Assembly: GCA_900321365.1 (NCBI GenBank)
Contig: ONVT01000144.1
Span: 1 to 7,099, forward strand
Length of the DNA stretch: 7,099 nt
Direction: 5' to 3'
From: an uncultured Eubacteriales bacterium
GTDB lineage: Bacteria > Bacillota_A > Clostridia > Lachnospirales > Lachnospiraceae
In this document: one piece after another, positions 5,996 to 7,099 of the stretch
Layout of the letters: each line of letters starts with the position of its first letter
Position numbering within the stretch: position 1 is the stretch's first letter
The notes under the pieces: generated by a model
What the model was told of the DNA's origin: nothing
Database searches by the model: none
The model's input: the letters and a program-made list of their open reading frames with translations, nothing else
Position numbers and translations under genes: made by a program

Positions 5996-6435
5996 CAGAT
6001 CACCTCTGCTTTTCCACCTAATTCTTCAATCTTTGCCTTTGCTGCGGCGCTGTAAGCGTTCACCGCGACATTTACCTTCTTCGTCAGTTCCCCGTTCGAG
6101 AGAACCTTGACTCCGTCCTTAACATCACGGATGATGCCCTTCTCAAGGAGCGCCTCGATGGTGACATCAGCACCCTCTTCGAACTTCTCAAGGTCTGAAA
6201 GGCTGATGGTTTCAATCTGTGCCTTTCCGATATGCTTGAAGCCCCTCTTCGGAAGTCTCCTGTACAGAGGCATCTGGCCGCCTTCGAAGCCGATACGCGG
6301 CTGTCCGGATCTTGCCTTCTGACCTTTATGGCCCTTACCCGCAGTCTTTCCGTTGCCCGAACCATGTCCGCGGCCCCTTCTGAAATTGTTGCTGCTGACA
6401 GAGCCCTCGGCCGGACTCAGGTTTGCTAAATCCAT
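5995..6435 (-). CDS. rplO: 50S ribosomal protein L15
   Basis: A 146-residue late-assembly protein of the large subunit. The N-terminal extended tail is rich in Gly, Arg and Lys (FRRGRGHGSGNGKTAGKGHKGQKAR, residues 18-42) and would thread into 23S rRNA. It is followed by GFEGGQMPLYRRLPKRGFKH at 49-68 and the globular C-terminal part ending KAKIEELGGKAEVI. Length is typical. The start at 6435 has a very strong AAGGAGGTG site five bases upstream. The gene follows rpmD after 13 nt and its stop overlaps the secY start by one base. Confidence 0.98.
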   Translation of the reverse strand: MDLANLSPAEGSVSSNNFRRGRGHGSGNGKTAGKGHKGQKARSGQPRIGFEGGQMPLYRRLPKRGFKHIGKAQIETISLSDLEKFEEGADVTIEALLEKGIIRDVKDGVKVLSNGELTKKVNVAVNAYSAAAKAKIEELGGKAEVI

Positions 6436-6448
6436 AGTGACACCTCCT

Positions 6449-6631
6449 TCAGATCTCTTCCACTTTCACGAGATGGGAGATATGCGCGATCATCCCTCTG
6501 ACAGCGCTGTTATCCGGCATCTCAACCGTCTTGTTCAGCTTGCGAAGACCTAAAGCTTCCACTGTTTTTCTCTGCTTCGGAATCGCAGAGATCGGGGACT
6601 TCACAAGAGTGATTTTTAATCTACCAGCCAT
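6449..6631 (-). CDS. rpmD: 50S ribosomal protein L30
   Basis: A complete 60-residue bacterial-type L30. The signature is [31 protein letters not shown] at residues 6-36, followed by [15 protein letters not shown] at the end. The start at 6631 has AAGGAGGG eight bases upstream, and that site shares bases with the rpsE stop codon (TAAGGAGGG). The gene sits in the canonical position between rpsE and rplO. Confidence 0.97.
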   Translation of the reverse strand: MAGRLKITLVKSPISAIPKQRKTVEALGLRKLNKTVEMPDNSAVRGMIAHISHLVKVEEI

Positions 6632-6645
6632 GTTCCTATCCCTCC

Positions 6646-7099
6646 TTATGCCAGAACCTCTTCTACGCTCTTGCCGCGCAGACGGGCGACATCCTCCGGA
6701 CTCTTCAGGCTCTTGAGAGCCTCCATGGTAGCCAGGACAACGTTCTGCTTGTTATTGGAACCCAGAGACTTCGTACGGATATTCCGCACACCGGCCATCT
6801 CGAGAACCATACGTGCCGGACCTCCGGCAATGATACCGGTACCTTCCGGAGCCTTCTTCAGGAGAACCTGAGCGCCTCCGAACTTTCCGATGTAATCATG
6901 CGGGATGGAAGCGACCTCGTCAAGTACGATCGTGGTAAGATGCTTCTGCGCATCCTCACGGCCCTTGCGGATCGCGTCCGGGATTTCAGCTGCCTTTCCA
7001 AGGCCGACACCAACGTGACCGTTCTTGTCGCCAACAACGACCAGTGCGGTGAAGCGCATCGTACGTCCGCCCTTGACGGTCTTGGAAACACGCTTGATC
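6646..7099 (-). CDS. rpsE: 30S ribosomal protein S5 (5' end outside the window)
   Basis: The window holds the last 150 codons; the frame stays open to position 7099, beginning [17 protein letters not shown]5 contributes to decoding accuracy and helicase activity at the mRNA entry site. The N-terminal double-stranded-RNA-binding part is seen as [37 protein letters not shown]. The C-terminal half is seen as [43 protein letters not shown]. By family length (about 165-170) some 15-20 residues are missing. The internal ATG at 7059 is the Met of GGRTMRF and not the true start. The stop TAA is part of the rpmD ribosome binding site. Confidence 0.98.
   Translation of the reverse strand, partial: IKRVSKTVKGGRTMRFTALVVVGDKNGHVGVGLGKAAEIPDAIRKGREDAQKHLTTIVLDEVASIPHDYIGKFGGAQVLLKKAPEGTGIIAGGPARMVLEMAGVRNIRTKSLGSNNKQNVVLATMEALKSLKSPEDVARLRGKSVEEVLA

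Overview
This window comes from a Gram-positive Firmicute, most probably a clostridium of the Lachnospiraceae type. The assignment rests on gene order and protein style, not on a database search. The pointers are an spc ribosomal-protein operon ending secY-adk-map-KOW protein-infA, an adenylate kinase whose lid carries a four-cysteine zinc site, strong AAGGAGG-type ribosome binding sites, and a secreted muramidase-like protein with aromatic cell-wall-binding repeats. Every gene I can support lies on the minus strand, so transcription runs from high to low coordinates.

Right two thirds (7099 down to 2670): the distal spc operon, in order rpsE (5' end outside the window), rpmD, rplO, secY, adk, map, a small KOW-domain RNA-binding protein and infA. 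Spacing is tight: gaps of 14 and 13 nt, a 1-nt rplO/secY overlap, a 13-nt adk-map gap, an 8-nt map/KOW overlap and a 4-nt KOW-infA gap. The one exception is a 104-nt secY-adk gap holding a strong hairpin. The operon joins ribosome assembly (S5, L30, L15), membrane insertion of nascent proteins (SecY), adenylate balance (Adk), N-terminal methionine removal (Map) and translation initiation (IF-1).

Left third (2669 down to 1): the conserved order stops after infA. Instead of rpmJ-rpsM-rpsK-rpsD-rpoA-rplQ there is, after about 45 nt with no terminator but with a good extended -10 promoter, a secreted protein with about eight cell-wall-binding repeats and a C-terminal lysozyme-like domain. Next come a DHH/DHHA1-family phosphoesterase and a tRNA-Leu(CAG) with its own near-consensus promoter. 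The last four bases of the mature tRNA lie beyond position 1.

Most of the window is ordinary housekeeping. I see no CRISPR array, insertion sequence, phage module or clearly new system. The points worth a second look are the break between the spc and alpha operons with a cell-wall hydrolase at the junction, its promoter with almost no leader, the secY-adk hairpin, and the KOW protein.
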